Origin: Candidatus Fraserbacteria bacterium
Lineage (GTDB): Bacteria; Bipolaricaulota; Bipolaricaulia; RBG-16-55-9; JAJCYT01
Assembly (NCBI GenBank): GCA_029262795.1
Contig: JAJCYT010000030.1
Span: 62,001-126,000, forward strand
Direction: 5' to 3'
DNA length: 64,000 nucleotides
The notes under the pieces are model-generated. The model was not told the origin of the DNA. It did not search any database and saw nothing but the letters and a program-made list of their open reading frames with translations. Of the stretch, positions 63,773 through 64,000 are shown one piece after another (within the stretch, counting starts at the first letter, position 1; every line of letters begins with the position of its first letter). The position numbers were made by a program, and so were the translations under genes.

Positions 63773-64000
63773 TCAACGCTGCGTGCTGAGGTGAGCGCGT
63801 CCGTTTACTAGTTCAGGTGTGTGTTGTTGGGCCAGGGGCAGGGTGAAGTAAAAAATGGTCCCGCCCTCTGGGTTGGGTTCAAACCACACTTTTCCATCGT
63901 GCATTTCGATATATTTTTTCACAATCGCCAACCCCAGGCCAATGCCAGAGGATTCGCGGGTGGTGGAACCGTCCAACTGTCGAAACGGTTCAAACACTTT
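63773..64000 (-). CDS. Sensor histidine kinase, C-terminal fragment
   Basis: Only the last 75 residues are in the window. They cover the end of the HATPase domain, with FEPFRQLDGSTTRESSGIGLGLAIVKKYIEMHDG in outline, including the G-box GIGLGLA, then GGTIFYFTLPL and a short polar tail. The frame stays open to the right edge, so the sensor part is beyond the window. The stop lies 26 bases before the chosen start of the response regulator, its likely partner. Confidence 0.9.
   Translation of the reverse strand, partial: KVFEPFRQLDGSTTRESSGIGLGLAIVKKYIEMHDGKVWFEPNPEGGTIFYFTLPLAQQHTPELVNGRAHLSTQR

Noticed and set aside
63774..63776. TTG start of the response regulator overlapping the kinase stop
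   Set aside because: No ribosome site, whereas ATG 63744-63746 has GGAGG and gives the normal receiver N-terminus.

Overview
The window appears to be chromosomal DNA from an uncultivated, probably diderm bacterium. No rRNA, tRNA, CRISPR array, prophage or insertion sequence was found. Bacterial signs are sigma70-type promoters (TTGACx-17-TAxxxT), GGAGG ribosome sites, tatA, murF, sucC, pst genes and an OmpR-type two-component pair. Outer-membrane hints are a DUF2062/AsmA-like fusion and a FlgD/T9SS-like C-terminal tail. Less usual for a bacterium are a Pus10-type tRNA pseudouridine synthase and an AbrB-PhoU regulator of archaeal style. A BTAD/NB-ARC/TPR regulator and a small PD-(D/E)XK protein recall Chloroflexota-like genomes. 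I cannot fix the phylum.

Layout. 1-9.1 kb: the end of an oligopeptide-binding lipoprotein fused to a PKD domain, a CoA-transferase, a large SARP/NB-ARC regulator, a secreted protein, a thiolase and a flavoprotein. 9.1-13.8 kb: an accessory-looking block with DUF427, a minimal tyrosine recombinase, a membrane-anchored NTF2-like protein and a three-gene nitroreductase/nuclease operon. 14.1-29.6 kb: one gene for a surface protein of about 5,140 residues with roughly 52 cadherin/Ig-like repeats. 29.8-35.3 kb: a helical protein, then a tatA-sucC-S55 peptidase-murF operon whose last three genes start with TTG. 35.4-49.1 kb: a secretome cluster (Asp-box protein, DUF2062/AsmA fusion, three CARDB-type proteins) with strong terminators. 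49.4-56.7 kb: a small secreted protein, then pstSCAB-phoU, with an AbrB-PhoU regulator divergent from pstS. 57-64 kb: a lipoprotein, Pus10, a small secreted protein, 6-phosphofructokinase, a subtilisin-like protease and an OmpR/histidine-kinase pair running off the window.

How the genes work together. The clearest system is phosphate uptake: PstS, PstC, PstA and PstB form the transporter and PhoU couples it to signalling. Here PstA carries an extra periplasmic block with PDZ-like sequence. The AbrB-PhoU protein is the obvious candidate to bind the AT-rich palindrome over the pstS -10 box. The second theme is envelope investment: the giant repeat protein, the CARDB and Asp-box proteins, an S8 and an S55 peptidase, and Tat export. 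Three housekeeping-type genes (CoA-transferase, thiolase, Pus10) look leaderless, while secreted and envelope genes mostly have strong ribosome sites.

All assignments come from reading the sequence. No database search was possible, so family names rest on motif recognition.
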